From: CAVRZR01 sp964354215
GTDB lineage: Bacteria; Actinomycetota; Coriobacteriia; Anaerosomatales; CAVRZR01
DNA: 64,000 nt
Direction of reading: 5' to 3'
Assembly (NCBI GenBank): GCA_964354215.1
Contig: CAYGYT010000005.1
Span: forward strand, 17,589 to 81,588
The position numbers and the translations under genes were made by a program. Below the pieces are notes generated by a model that saw only the letters and a list, made by a program, of their open reading frames with translations, ran no database searches and had not been told where the DNA came from. Shown piece after piece: positions 41,445 through 51,023 of the stretch. How positions within the stretch are numbered: the stretch's first letter is position 1; every line of letters begins with the position of its first letter.

Positions 41445-44108
41445 ATGAAGCGGATGGTGCTCTGCAGACTCGCGAGGATACCGCGCTCAACTATCGCACT
41501 GCTCGTGGTCCTGCTCGCGTCGACCGTGGCGCCCGCGTCCACGCTCGCCACGCTCTCGGCGGAGGCGCTCGCGCCGAGCAAGCCCCCGGCAGTCATCGTC
41601 GACGACGACAACGCCGTCCCGGGCAAGCGGATCACGGCCTGGCCGACGAGCATCTACTCGGTGTCGCCGTCGGACACGGTCGACTACTACAACATCACGC
41701 TCGAGCGTTCGCGGGACTACTACTTCCGGCTGGCGAAGACGGGGGGGACGGGCTCGGCGGAGCTGACGCTTTATGAGCCTCTCGAGACCGGCGAGACGAT
41801 CCTCACCACCATCACACCGACGTCGTCGAGCGGTGGCCGGATCGCGATACGACCCGAATCGACCGGCAAGCACTACCTACGCGTCCGCTCGACGGGAGGT
41901 ACGTGCAACTACCGGCTCTACGGGCCCGAAGTGGTGAGCAGCGTCCCAGGGTTCACACTCGGCGACCTGCTGTGGGGCGTGAACGAGAAGACCGGTGAGC
42001 TCAGTGGATACGGTCAGCGGTGCGTGGTCTACTCGCTGTCCCTGCAAGAGGGGCTCACGTACCACTTCAATGCGGCCCGCAAGAGCGGCGAAGGAACTCT
42101 GGTCTTCAAGCTGTTCGGTCCGGACTGCGCCAGTCCCTACGACGAGACGGCGCTGGTCACGGGGATCGGCGGAAGCACACACAAGTCCCTGAAGTTCACG
42201 CCGACGTCCACGGACACGTACTACCTCGCCCTGATGTGGTCGGGCGCTGCCGGCGAGTTTCGCCTCGTCCAGCCGGCGTCTCCCTTCGCGCTGGACAACG
42301 ACGCGTACAGCTTCGAGAACTTCGGCGGATACGCGAGTCAGGCGCTCTTCAGGAGCGTGTTCGGTATCTTGCGGCTCACCCTCACCACACAAGAGAGCAC
42401 CTACTACGAGGACGTGTTCAAGACGAAGTACGGCGGAGGGGTCTGCTACGGCTTCGCGACGACGGCGGGCATGTTCTACCGACGCTCGCGGACGTTCACC
42501 GCCTACGGACCGGCACCCGCGGCGTTCTCCCCGGGTGCGACGTCGGTGCGACAGTTGACGCGGGCGACCACTGGCGGCGGCTCCAGGGACATCGACGAGC
42601 CTATCGAGCAACACATCAGCAAGTACTACTACTACCAGTACGATCCCTGGGTGCGAGCGACCTGGTATAGCTTCAACGGGTCCGACGTCGAGAACGTCTC
42701 GGACATGATCAACGACGAGCTCGAACGCGGATGGGTGGATCCGTACTTCCTCGGCGGTTGGGGGCATGCGGTCAACATCACGGGAATCCGACCCACCGTC
42801 TCGGCGGGGAACGCCCGGTTCGTGATCTACGACAACAACCACGCGAACGACTTCCAACTCATGGAGGCCGTTGGCGGCGTCGTGAGGTACCACGGAAGCG
42901 AGATCTCGACGCCGGTGGTCAGGCACATCTTGCCCCACGCGACGAACAGCATCGACCCGCTTTGGGGCTCGTATGCGGGAGTCGTCATCTCGGTCGTCCC
43001 GATACCGACTACTCTTCCGAGCGCGCTGGTCGCGACTCTACCGACGAGTGCCGCGCCCAGCGTCCGGCTCCTCCACACCGACGCCGAGGGCAGGCGACTC
43101 GGCACGACCGCGGATGGTAGACAGGTCTCGGAGATCCCCGGCGGTGAGCTCATCGTTCCCGAAACGGGTCTCGTCAACTCGAGCTGGAAGCCACCGCTCG
43201 AGTACTACCTGCCGAAGGGCAGGGACTACACCGTCGAAGCGAGCAGGGTGACCACAGGAACACTCAAGTACCGGCTGTTCCTTGCTGGCGACCTCGTCGA
43301 GTTCGATGCGTCGGGCGTCGGGGCGAAGGTGGCGCCGAGAATCCAGACCTCGCTCTCGCAGCACGGATTCGGCTTCAGCTACCGGATGGAAGAGGATCCG
43401 GAAGGGCCGGAGCCGGAGCAGGGGAAGATGGGGACGGCGAGGGCGCAGCAACGTGCGCTCGGCTGGAGCCAGAGCCAGGCGACGACCCCCACCGTCACGC
43501 TTCGCCTCGATCGGGAGGTCACGAAGGGTGTCAACCGCAAGTTCGAGCTTTCGGGGCTGAAGATCGGCTCGAGCCAGGTCATCACGCCGACCGCGCCCGG
43601 TGCCGGGACCGAGCTCCGTCTCACGTCGAATGCATTGCTACCGTCATTCAGCTTGAGGCTCACTTCATTCCAGGGGAGAAGGCGGGTGACGACGCCGCTG
43701 AGCACGGTGCCCGCAGCGTCCGGGAAGCAGCAGTCGATCGTGGTCTGGAACTGGGCGACACTCGCGACGACGCCGGTGTTCCGGGTCGAGCAGACGGCGG
43801 CCGGCGAGTCGATCACCGCGCTTCGCATCCCTGCACTGAGCGCCTCGGCGTTCGCCGCCGAAATGGGGGTCCGTCGACTTCTCGGCACGCCGACGCTCTC
43901 GCTGCAGATCCAGTCGAAGGCTCGCTTGCTGTCGACCGCATCGTTCAAGACGTACCTGAAGGGGCTTGTCGCGTCGAAGTCGCTCTCGCAACGCAACGCC
44001 GGGCTGCTCTTCGCGTACTTCGCGGCGGCCAAGTCGGTCCCGATCGCGACAGCCACGCCGGGTAGCGTGCTGCAGGTGAGGACGGTGCTGCCGACGCTGG
44101 TGCGTTAG
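41445..44108 (+). CDS. Large secreted protein with PPC domains and a papain-like C-H-N set
   Basis: 887 residues from ATG 41445. A signal peptide is present (TIALLVVLLASTVAPASTLA). Residues about 65-160 and 190-285 each resemble a bacterial pre-peptidase C (PPC) beta domain, with VDYYNITLERSRDYYFRL and YSLSLQEGLTYHF. The centre has GGGVCYGFATTAGMFY (Cys334), GGWGHAVNITGI (His441) and FVIYDNNHANDF (Asp463-Asn464-Asn465), in the order and context expected of a papain-fold Cys-His-Asn active site. The last 400 residues have no recognised fold and carry a Gln/Arg-rich linker. It probably acts at the cell surface as a peptidase or transglutaminase-like enzyme. It is convergent with the transglutaminase-like lipoprotein gene. 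Confidence 0.7.
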   Translation: MKRMVLCRLARIPRSTIALLVVLLASTVAPASTLATLSAEALAPSKPPAVIVDDDNAVPGKRITAWPTSIYSVSPSDTVDYYNITLERSRDYYFRLAKTGGTGSAELTLYEPLETGETILTTITPTSSSGGRIAIRPESTGKHYLRVRSTGGTCNYRLYGPEVVSSVPGFTLGDLLWGVNEKTGELSGYGQRCVVYSLSLQEGLTYHFNAARKSGEGTLVFKLFGPDCASPYDETALVTGIGGSTHKSLKFTPTSTDTYYLALMWSGAAGEFRLVQPASPFALDNDAYSFENFGGYASQALFRSVFGILRLTLTTQESTYYEDVFKTKYGGGVCYGFATTAGMFYRRSRTFTAYGPAPAAFSPGATSVRQLTRATTGGGSRDIDEPIEQHISKYYYYQYDPWVRATWYSFNGSDVENVSDMINDELERGWVDPYFLGGWGHAVNITGIRPTVSAGNARFVIYDNNHANDFQLMEAVGGVVRYHGSEISTPVVRHILPHATNSIDPLWGSYAGVVISVVPIPTTLPSALVATLPTSAAPSVRLLHTDAEGRRLGTTADGRQVSEIPGGELIVPETGLVNSSWKPPLEYYLPKGRDYTVEASRVTTGTLKYRLFLAGDLVEFDASGVGAKVAPRIQTSLSQHGFGFSYRMEEDPEGPEPEQGKMGTARAQQRALGWSQSQATTPTVTLRLDREVTKGVNRKFELSGLKIGSSQVITPTAPGAGTELRLTSNALLPSFSLRLTSFQGRRRVTTPLSTVPAASGKQQSIVVWNWATLATTPVFRVEQTAAGESITALRIPALSASAFAAEMGVRRLLGTPTLSLQIQSKARLLSTASFKTYLKGLVASKSLSQRNAGLLFAYFAAAKSVPIATATPGSVLQVRTVLPTLVR

Positions 44109-44138
44109 CGACGGTCGGAGGGGCGGGGCGCCGCCGCT

Positions 44139-45284
44139 TCAGAACCGCGCCGAACGCAGTTGCTCGTATACCTGAGGCCGTGCGGTTTGATGGTCCGCGA
44201 CGTATCGCTGGACGTCAACGAGCGCGTTGTAGCGGGAGATCAGCCCGTTCAGCTCCGTTGTGAGAGCGTTGTACGCCTGCACCTGTTCGTTGTAGCGCGG
44301 GACGGCGACGGCGAGCGCGTTCGGATCTGAGGTCGTACTGAGCGCCTGCCGCGCCTGGTCGAGCGACGCCCTCCGCGAGGTGTGCTGGGTCGTCTTGCTG
44401 GCGATCTCATTCTGCAGTCGCTTCGCGGCCGAATCGACTTCGCGGAGCCGCCGTTGGATGTAGTCGATCTGCTCCCCGGCCACAAAGGCGCCGGTACCCT
44501 CGCCGATCTTGATCACTGTCGGCTGCGAGGTCAGCGCAATGCCGCCTGCGAGCTTCTCGGCGGGGACACCTATCAGAGACGGCTCGGTGAGCTCGACGTA
44601 CGCGTACCCCGTGTTCTTGTAGTCCACGCCCGGGGCGCGAATGCCCAGCGCGACGTGCTTCTCGGGCCGGAACAGGAGGATTGCCACGTCGTAGCCCTCG
44701 CGTGAAAGCAGTCCCGCGGCCAGCAGTGCCTTGTCGTCGCAGTCGCCATACCCTTCGGCGAACGTCTCGACCGGGAACTTCGGCGCGAGCGAGCCGGGGT
44801 CCGTGCGGTATTCGAGCGACTGGACCATCGACGTGATGAGCTCGGCGTAGCGCGACGCGTCCAGCCCGTCCCGCTGGCGGACCTCATGCAGCGCCTTGAG
44901 CATCGCGGCGTAGAACGCGTCCTGGCGCTCCTCGTTGACGAAGGCGCGGTAGTAGTCGGGCACCCAGTCGCCACGCTTCGAGTCGCCAAAGAAGATGGCG
45001 CTCTTCTGCGCGCTTGCGGCGCCGGCGTAGACCGCGCGGTCGACCGGAACACTGAGGCGGATAGTGCCCTTCTCGAACGCGAACTCGCGTGTCACGCCGA
45101 GCGAGCCCTGCTCGGTCGAGGACGGAACGATCCTCGGTTGGATGACGCCAGAGGGCATGGCGGCGGACAGCATGCGAGCGCAGCCGGCCGTCCCGAGCAC
45201 GCCGATGAGTGCGAGCGCGACTGCGACTGCGAGGATCTCACCTCGGAGAGCGGTCTTCGCACGGCGTCGCCGTGGCAAGCTCAT
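44139..45284 (-). CDS. Transglutaminase-like lipoprotein
   Basis: 381 residues. Lipobox G-T-A-G-C with Cys35 after a hydrophobic segment. The transglutaminase core shows Cys182 in GYGDCDDKALLAAGLL, His210 in RPEKHVALGI and Glu231 in YAYVELTEP, a typical C-H-acid triad. The C-terminal 120 residues form a long coiled coil (RRLREVDSAAKRLQNEIAS and following) ending in a YNALVDVQRYVADHQ helix. Such proteins are usually cell-envelope peptidases. It lies convergent to the secreted papain-like protein and may act on the same substrates, which is inference. Confidence 0.8.
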   Translation of the reverse strand: MSLPRRRRAKTALRGEILAVAVALALIGVLGTAGCARMLSAAMPSGVIQPRIVPSSTEQGSLGVTREFAFEKGTIRLSVPVDRAVYAGAASAQKSAIFFGDSKRGDWVPDYYRAFVNEERQDAFYAAMLKALHEVRQRDGLDASRYAELITSMVQSLEYRTDPGSLAPKFPVETFAEGYGDCDDKALLAAGLLSREGYDVAILLFRPEKHVALGIRAPGVDYKNTGYAYVELTEPSLIGVPAEKLAGGIALTSQPTVIKIGEGTGAFVAGEQIDYIQRRLREVDSAAKRLQNEIASKTTQHTSRRASLDQARQALSTTSDPNALAVAVPRYNEQVQAYNALTTELNGLISRYNALVDVQRYVADHQTARPQVYEQLRSARF

Positions 45285-45576
45285 GTGATCTTCCTCTTCC
45301 TGCGCCGTGGTGCCGCTACCGTTGCCACGCTGAGTTCATCGGCGTGCAGGAACCGCTCCTGAGTACCTGGATGCAGCTTGCCTCGAATCCGGCAACGCGT
45401 GAGCGCGCATTCAGATCGTCGCCAGAAGAGGAGTTCGCCTGCTGGGAACGGAGACAGATCTCGTCACGGCTGCTGGGCGTGGCTGGAGGCGGCTCGACCC
45501 CCGATTGCCTGCGGTTGATGCCTCCGGAGTTGGGCGCCGGAAACAAACCCGAACCTGCCATCCATGCCAGGCCGCG
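45285..45576. other. 292-nt interval without a gene
   Basis: Both flanking genes are on the minus strand. No convincing gene or known RNA is seen; promoter of the transglutaminase gene is expected here. Confidence 0.3.
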
Positions 45577-45858
45577 CTAGTGCTTCCCAACCGGCAGCCG
45601 CAGTTTGGTCTCGGTGCGCTCCAGAACCTCGTTCACGGAATGCTGGCGCACGAGCCAGGGCGCGAGGCCGAACGAGCGGGTTCCATCGACGCGCTTGACC
45701 CACACGGTGTGCCTGGCGTCGCACTCGACCTCGTAGTCCGGCGACGCGAAGCGGGACTTGCACGCCGCAAACAAGCCACTCCCGCCGTCATCTGTGAAGA
45801 CAACGTCGGGCTCGGCGTTCGGCGTGTGAGGGCGAAACTGGCTCGACGACGTGCGCAT
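45577..45858 (-). CDS. Small hypothetical protein
   Basis: 93 residues from ATG 45858, 7 nt after GGGAGG, which decides this start over the open frame to 45963. The sequence reads SQFRPHTPNAEPDVVFTDDG, then CKSRFASPDYEVECDARHTV with two cysteines, then WVKRVDGTRSFGLAPWLVRQH. No signal peptide or haem motif. It lies downstream of the cytochrome run on the same strand but 180 nt away, so a link is doubtful. No family recognised. Confidence 0.5.
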   Translation of the reverse strand: MRTSSSQFRPHTPNAEPDVVFTDDGGSGLFAACKSRFASPDYEVECDARHTVWVKRVDGTRSFGLAPWLVRQHSVNEVLERTETKLRLPVGKH

Positions 45859-46038
45859 GATGAAGCCTCCCATTCCGGGGCCGCGATGGAGCACTCGAGA
45901 GGGATCGGCGTCGTCGAAGAGGTTGAACGGCAGGCCCTTTGCGGGCCGGCGACGCGCGAGCAATCAGAGGAGTACCTTCAGTATGCCACGATTCCCGCCA
46001 TCGCGCTGAGCGGGCAGCAACTTCGGCGTGAATGACTA

Positions 46039-47088
46039 CTACTGCGTAGCGGGCGCTACGCCCAAGCGGCTGGCGTGGCAATCGGTGCAGTACGTTGCGA
46101 AGTGGCACTGGATGCAGAACGCCGCGCCACGCTGCTCGACCATGAGCGGATGCTGCTCAATCCACGGTCCCGTTCTCGGCTCCCAGCCCCTGTGGTGGCA
46201 CATGCTGCAGAGGTCGGGCTTCTCCAGGTGACACCTCGCGCAGACCAGCCGGTCGGTCTCGGCGGCCGCGGCGTGGCCTGCGGGGGCGCCTTTGGCCCAC
46301 CCGGCCGGGTGAGGCATCTCGACCCCGTGGCAGTCGGTGCAGAAGCTCGCCTCGTGGCACAGATCGCACTGCGCCCGATCGGTCGTGGCAATCTTGCTGT
46401 GGCCGTCCCGTTTCCACTTCGCAGGCTTGTGCGACGCAGGCAGGAGCTGGTAGTCGCTCGGATGGCACACGCGGCAGTCGGCCGATGCCTTGGGCTGCTC
46501 GGCGGTGCCGTGGCACTTGAAGCACTGGTCCATCAGCGAGAGTGCTTTGCCTCGAATCGCGTCAGGGTGTGCCGTCTTGGCGTGGCACGAGAGGCACGTC
46601 TTGTTGCGCTTCGCGTGCTCCGCGTGATCGATCAGTATCCGGTAGCCGGACGTCGCCTTCCGGTTGGGATCGTGGCACTGCAGGCAGTTCTCGCTCGACA
46701 CCGCGCCGACACCGTGCGCGCTCGCGGCCGTCGCCTCAGCGGAGCCGTCGGTGAGCTGCCACCAGGTGTCCCGGCCGAGCAGGCGTGCCCGCGCGAAGAG
46801 CCTCTGGGGAAGCGCGTACCATGCGGTAGGGGGCTGATGGCACGAGACGCAGGCGACCTCGGAGTGGGTCGACTTCTCCCAGGATGCGGCCCTCGACTGA
46901 GTGCTGTGACACGAGCGGCAGAGCGCCGGTGCCGAGGTCGCGTAGTCGATGCCCACCAGGAGGAGCGCGACGAGTCCGACAACGATCGCGATGCGTACGC
47001 CGAGGGTACGCCTGCGGGAGCGGGTCGCTGGGCCGTACGCTTCCGCGGACGGGGAGGGCGGAGGGGTGTCGTCGGGGGAGTCGGGCAT
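46039..47088 (-). CDS. 12-haem membrane-anchored cytochrome c
   Basis: 349 residues starting ATG 47088. One N-terminal signal anchor (LGVRIAIVVGLVALLLVGI) precedes 12 CXXCH motifs between residues about 55 and 340: CRSCH, CVSCH, CLQCH, CLSCH, CFKCH, CRVCH, CDLCH, CTDCH, CARCH, CSMCH, CIQCH and CTDCH. His-rich spacing supplies the second axial ligands. No catalytic-site variant (CXXCK) is seen, so it is an electron carrier, exposed outside the membrane. It is the last cytochrome of the minus-strand run. Upstream ribosome-binding signal is weak, suggesting coupling with the previous gene (17 nt away). Confidence 0.88.
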   Translation of the reverse strand: MPDSPDDTPPPSPSAEAYGPATRSRRRTLGVRIAIVVGLVALLLVGIDYATSAPALCRSCHSTQSRAASWEKSTHSEVACVSCHQPPTAWYALPQRLFARARLLGRDTWWQLTDGSAEATAASAHGVGAVSSENCLQCHDPNRKATSGYRILIDHAEHAKRNKTCLSCHAKTAHPDAIRGKALSLMDQCFKCHGTAEQPKASADCRVCHPSDYQLLPASHKPAKWKRDGHSKIATTDRAQCDLCHEASFCTDCHGVEMPHPAGWAKGAPAGHAAAAETDRLVCARCHLEKPDLCSMCHHRGWEPRTGPWIEQHPLMVEQRGAAFCIQCHFATYCTDCHASRLGVAPATQ

Positions 47089-47105
47089 GCGGTCTACGCC
47101 GACAC

Positions 47106-47933
47106 CTACTGCTGCACGATCTTGAGGGTCGGATCGAAGTTGAGCTTGGGGACTTCGCCGTGACACCGGACGCAGAAAGCGGCCTCGTGACACGCTTCGC
47201 AGTTGCGGCGCTTCTCGACCTGGGCCCCGTGCACGTCGCGCCAGTCCTTGCCGTGCGATTGTGGACGTCGAGCGTGACAGTCCGCGCACCACTTGTCGGT
47301 GAACTTGTGGCACTTCTTGCACTCGGCCTTGGGCTCGGACGCGCTCTGCGCATGGACGACGACCCAGTCCTTGGCGCGGTGGGTCGCGGGAGCAGCCTTC
47401 TCGGTGTGACACGCGGTGCAGGCGTTGTCCGCGGTGTCACCATCATGGCAACGGAGGCACTCCGACATTGCCGGCGTGTGTTTGCCCGCCGGGTTCTTCT
47501 CGTGCACAAGGTAGTTGTGGCAATCGACGCATTTCATCTTGAGTATCGAGACGTGCGCCTTGTGCGGTATCTGCAGATCGCCCTTCGGCGATATGGTGCG
47601 CAGATCGTAGTGGCAGCTCAGACACGCGGCGTTCGTGGGTGTGTCAAAGATGCTCGGCTCCCGCGAGCGCGAAACGAGCGAGAGGTAGAACTCGCCGACC
47701 ATACGCGCTCGGTACGTCCCTTGGCCGAGCACCGTGGGCCGCACGTGACACTCTTGGCAGCCGACTTCCGCGTGCGTGGATGTGGTCCACGGCTTGTGCT
47801 TGTCGGCGAGGCTGGTGTATCGGCCGAAGAAGCCCGGCCGCATCGAGAGGTAGCCAGGGAGGGCGACGAGCAGGAGCAGCGCGAGCAGGACGATGCCCGC
47901 GATCGCGAATCCGCGTCGGCGTCCGCCCGCCAT
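47106..47933 (-). CDS. 9-haem membrane-anchored cytochrome c
   Basis: 275 residues. Signal anchor FAIAGIVLLALLLLVALPGYL at the N-terminus, then 9 CXXCH motifs (CQECH, CLSCH, CVDCH, CLRCH, CTACH, CKKCH, CADCH, CEACH, CVRCH). The start ATG shares one base with the stop of the preceding gene (TGATG), showing translational coupling. It aligns in layout with the next upstream gene (HAEVGCQECHVRP against HSRVSCAECHVNP; IPHKAHV in both), so the two are tandem paralogues. Confidence 0.88.
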   Translation of the reverse strand: MAGGRRRGFAIAGIVLLALLLLVALPGYLSMRPGFFGRYTSLADKHKPWTTSTHAEVGCQECHVRPTVLGQGTYRARMVGEFYLSLVSRSREPSIFDTPTNAACLSCHYDLRTISPKGDLQIPHKAHVSILKMKCVDCHNYLVHEKNPAGKHTPAMSECLRCHDGDTADNACTACHTEKAAPATHRAKDWVVVHAQSASEPKAECKKCHKFTDKWCADCHARRPQSHGKDWRDVHGAQVEKRRNCEACHEAAFCVRCHGEVPKLNFDPTLKIVQQ

Positions 47934-48739
47934 CAGTGACACTCCTTGCAGGACTTCTTGTCGTGGCACACGAGACACCCGTCGCCGCGTTTCTTGGCGT
48001 GGGGCGCGTGGCCCTTCTTCCAGTTGCCGACGTGCGACGCGGGGCGCTGCTTGTGGCATTCCTCGCAGTACTTGGGCGTCCAGTCGTGGCACTCGCTGCA
48101 ATCCTGCGACTCGGCCAGCTTGCCGTGGATCGCCAGCCAGTCCTTGCGGTCGTGGCTATCGGGCGTCTGCTTGCGCGTATGGCACTCAACGCACTTGTCG
48201 GTCGCCGTGTCGCCGTCGTGACACCGCTCGAGACAGCTCTCCATCTCGGGCCGGTTGAATCCCCTGCGGTTCGGCGAGTGCACCAGGTTCTTGTGACAGG
48301 CGACGCATTCCATGCCGAGAACCTGCACGTGGGCCTTGTGCGGGATGAGCAGGTCACCGGCCGGTGACACCTGGCGATACGCGGTGTGACAGCTCTGGCA
48401 CGCCTCCCGGTCGGGAGCTTTGAGCAGGTTCGTGGTCGAGGGTCCGCTGATGAGCTGCGAGTAGAAGGCCGGCACTGACTTGGCCGCGAAGGTCAGAAAC
48501 GACCTCGCGCCGGGGTTCACGTGACACTCGGCGCACGAGACGCGCGAATGTGTCGAGACGGTCCAGTGGTCCATCCGCTGGGACAGGGCGGGATAGCGTC
48601 GGTAGTAGCCGGGCTGCAGCATCGAGATGACAGGCAGCACGAGCAGGATGACCACCACGACCGCGGCTGCGATGGCTCCCCACATAACCAGGCGGCGACG
48701 GCGGCGATCCGGCGGCGTTGGCGCGTCGCGCTCGGCCAC
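47933..48739 (-). CDS. 9-haem membrane-anchored cytochrome c with one CX3CH site
   Basis: 268 residues. Signal anchor AIAAAVVVVILLVLPVISML. Eight standard CXXCH motifs (CAECH, CQSCH, CVACH, CVECH, CSECH, CEECH, CLVCH, CKECH) plus one CX3CH (ESCLERCHDGD), placed where the paralogue at 47106-47933 has a standard CLRCH. The protein ends with the His of the last motif (SCKECH-stop), so the C-terminus is itself a haem site. It follows the 11-haem gene directly. Confidence 0.86.
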   Translation of the reverse strand: MAERDAPTPPDRRRRRLVMWGAIAAAVVVVILLVLPVISMLQPGYYRRYPALSQRMDHWTVSTHSRVSCAECHVNPGARSFLTFAAKSVPAFYSQLISGPSTTNLLKAPDREACQSCHTAYRQVSPAGDLLIPHKAHVQVLGMECVACHKNLVHSPNRRGFNRPEMESCLERCHDGDTATDKCVECHTRKQTPDSHDRKDWLAIHGKLAESQDCSECHDWTPKYCEECHKQRPASHVGNWKKGHAPHAKKRGDGCLVCHDKKSCKECH

Positions 48740-49756
48740 CTAGCCCATCTCCTCGAACTGCTTGTGGCAGTCCTCGCAGAACGCCTTCTTGTGGCATTCC
48801 AGGCACCGCGGATCGGTCACGCTCTTGGAGACCTTGCTGTGTCTGCCGATCCACGTGAGTTGCTGCCCGTGGAACGCCGGGCGGTTGAGGTGGCACTCCT
48901 GGCACTCGCCCTCGGACTGGTGGCAGCGCAGGCACTTGCTGCGGTCCTTGAGGGCCTCCGTGCCGTGATAGCGCTCCGTCCACTCAGGCGCGACGTGGAG
49001 CTTCTCGATCGCCTTCATGCCGACTTCGATGGTCAGGCCCGTGAACGTGGGCTTCTTCCCCGTCGTGTGGCACTGCTGGCACTGTTCGACCTTGTGGCAT
49101 GACTCGAGGCACGCGCTGTCGCCAGTTGCCCTCACGACCTTGGGATGCTCGGTCTTCCACTGCGGGCCGGACTCGTGCAGGACGTGGTGGCAGTTGAAAC
49201 ACTGGTCGGTCTGTTTTGTGCCCACGTGGCATCCGTAGGCGACACAGACGCCGGAGAAGGGCATCTTCTTGTGCTTGTCCATGTACGTCTCGAGATGCGC
49301 GGTCCACTTGTGACACCCCACGCAGTCGCGCTTCTCGCTTGCGACACGCGTATGCGCCGGGTGCGGGATTCGCGCTGTCTGCGTTGCCTCGTGACTCCAG
49401 TCGTCTTCGTGGCACTTGAGGCATGCCTCGTTCGTGGGGGGCTGGAACCGGAAGTAGCGCGTCGTCGTTCCGGTCTTGATCAGACTCCCGTAGTACTCGC
49501 CGATGAGGCCAAGTCCGTTCGCGACCGGCTGCGTCTCGTGGCACGCTCGACACCCGATGTCCTTGTGCGCCGAGCCCTCGAGGTTCACGAAGCGGCGGTT
49601 GAGCAGGTGGAACCGGGAGAAGAACTGGGGCGTAGACGTCGCGACCAGGGCCCAGACGGAGCCGATCACGACCACGACAACGAGCACCACGGCCACGATG
49701 CCGACTATGCGAAACGTACGCGACCCGAACGGGGTCCGTGTTGCGCGCTCCGTCAC
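48740..49756 (-). CDS. 11-haem membrane-anchored cytochrome c with CX3CH and CX4CH sites
   Basis: 338 residues from GTG 49756, 8 nt after the nrfD-type stop; a GTG at 49807 would overlap that gene. Signal anchor IVGIVAVVLVVVVVIGSVWAL. Nine standard motifs (CRACH, CLKCH, CVGCH, CFNCH, CQQCH, CLRCH, CQECH, CLECH, CEDCH), one CX4CH (CVAYGCH) and one CX3CH (CLESCH). CX4CH is known from tetrahaem cytochrome c3 and Hmc-type proteins. It follows the NrfD-type gene and is likely the first periplasmic-side acceptor from the membrane complex. Confidence 0.86.
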   Translation of the reverse strand: MTERATRTPFGSRTFRIVGIVAVVLVVVVVIGSVWALVATSTPQFFSRFHLLNRRFVNLEGSAHKDIGCRACHETQPVANGLGLIGEYYGSLIKTGTTTRYFRFQPPTNEACLKCHEDDWSHEATQTARIPHPAHTRVASEKRDCVGCHKWTAHLETYMDKHKKMPFSGVCVAYGCHVGTKQTDQCFNCHHVLHESGPQWKTEHPKVVRATGDSACLESCHKVEQCQQCHTTGKKPTFTGLTIEVGMKAIEKLHVAPEWTERYHGTEALKDRSKCLRCHQSEGECQECHLNRPAFHGQQLTWIGRHSKVSKSVTDPRCLECHKKAFCEDCHKQFEEMG

Positions 49757-49763
49757 CGACGGA

Positions 49764-51017
49764 TCACCCAGCCTCGATGGCGGCTTCCGCGCCGTGTGAG
49801 TGCACAAGGTCCGCGTCTTCGAGCTCGTCCTCAGAGATCTGGAGCGGAAGCACCTTTGCGCCGAGCGTCATGATGAGGAGTCCCACCGCGACCAGTCCGA
49901 GTGCAATGCACAGCTCGGTGAGGCTCGGTACGTAGATGGGCGCCTTCTGCCCGAGCGGGTTGATGACGAAACCCATGGCCATCAGCGAGTAGCGCTTGAA
50001 GAAGATTGCCACGACGTACAGGGCCGCGCCCGTGATCTGGATCCAGGGTACGTGCCGGTTCCGGGAGCCCGCGAGGAGCGCGAACGCGGACACGCCGAGC
50101 ACCAGCACCGTGAGGAAGGCCCACGCGTACTGGCCGGTCAGGAACTCCGAGAATCGAATCGTATGCCCGAGCTTGGCGGATGTCGGCCAGTAGATGACGA
50201 GGATCTCAACGACCAACAGGAACAGGTCGATGATGATGACCGTCGCGAGCAACGTGGCCAGGCTGCGGAACATCGCCGTCGTGAACTTGAAGATCCCGAA
50301 GCGCTGCATGATGTACGCGCAGATGAGCAACAGCGAGATGCCCGATGCTGTCGCTGAGGTCAGGAAGATCGGGACCAGCACGGCGGTGTTCCACAGCTCG
50401 CGGGACTTGTTCATCACGAGCACGAACGCCGTCGTGGTGTGCAGGTAGATGGCGAAAGGAAGCGCGATGAGTGTCATGCGGTGTGCGAGCTTGTGCCCGC
50501 CCTTGCCGGTGATGATGATCCACAGATCGATGAAGCAGATGATCATGTAGATGGTCGCCGCCGAGCCGGTGTAGACGAAGGGCGAGCTTGGATTGGGCGT
50601 GAGCAGCATCCAGACCGCTCGCCACGGCCGCTCCATGTCGGTCACGATGCCGAGGAGCGCCATCATGACGAGCACCGCCGCCTGCAGTACCGCCAGCCGC
50701 GAGAGCGGGGCGAACTGCCTGGCGCCGAAGAGGTGGACGCTCGCGTAGACGACCAGTCCGCCCGCCGAGAGGCCGACGTAGAACATGTAGTTCGAGAACC
50801 AGAGCCCCCATGGATACGTGTCGCGCATACCCATGACGGCACCGCCGTTGAACAACGCATTGCCCCACGCCAGGACTCCGACTCCGATGACCACGAAGAG
50901 GAGAGTGACGAAGGCCCAGTACTTCCGACCGGCGTTCTTCGGGCGCAGCGCGCCGAAATTCCAGTCGATGCCGATGAAACTCACGATTCCCGGCTGCTTG
51001 GCTGCCACTTCAGTCAC
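49764..51017 (-). CDS. NrfD/PsrC-family quinol-linked membrane subunit
   Basis: 417 residues, 9-10 predicted membrane helices (for example WAFVTLLFVVIGVGVLAWG, AAVLVMMALLGIVTDM, LLATVIIIDLFLLVVEILVIYW). Belongs to the NrfD / PsrC / HmcC-type polysulfide-reductase membrane subunits that oxidise or reduce menaquinone and pass electrons to a ferredoxin-type partner. Conserved stretch PWGLWFSNYMFYVGLSAGG is typical. The partner ferredoxin gene lies 6 nt upstream and the cytochrome run follows. No molybdopterin subunit is present, so this is a cytochrome-linked module like Hmc or Nrf, not a polysulfide reductase. Confidence 0.85.
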   Translation of the reverse strand: MTEVAAKQPGIVSFIGIDWNFGALRPKNAGRKYWAFVTLLFVVIGVGVLAWGNALFNGGAVMGMRDTYPWGLWFSNYMFYVGLSAGGLVVYASVHLFGARQFAPLSRLAVLQAAVLVMMALLGIVTDMERPWRAVWMLLTPNPSSPFVYTGSAATIYMIICFIDLWIIITGKGGHKLAHRMTLIALPFAIYLHTTTAFVLVMNKSRELWNTAVLVPIFLTSATASGISLLLICAYIMQRFGIFKFTTAMFRSLATLLATVIIIDLFLLVVEILVIYWPTSAKLGHTIRFSEFLTGQYAWAFLTVLVLGVSAFALLAGSRNRHVPWIQITGAALYVVAIFFKRYSLMAMGFVINPLGQKAPIYVPSLTELCIALGLVAVGLLIMTLGAKVLPLQISEDELEDADLVHSHGAEAAIEAG

Positions 51018-51023
51018 GTCGCA

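Noticed and set aside
46075..47163. A plus-strand frame of 362 codons opposite the 12-haem cytochrome
   Set aside because: The minus strand has 12 regular CXXCH motifs; the plus frame is its mirror.
49764..51017. Polysulfide or thiosulfate reductase membrane subunit
   Set aside because: The ferredoxin and NrfD-type genes would fit, but no molybdopterin catalytic subunit is encoded and multihaem cytochromes take its place.
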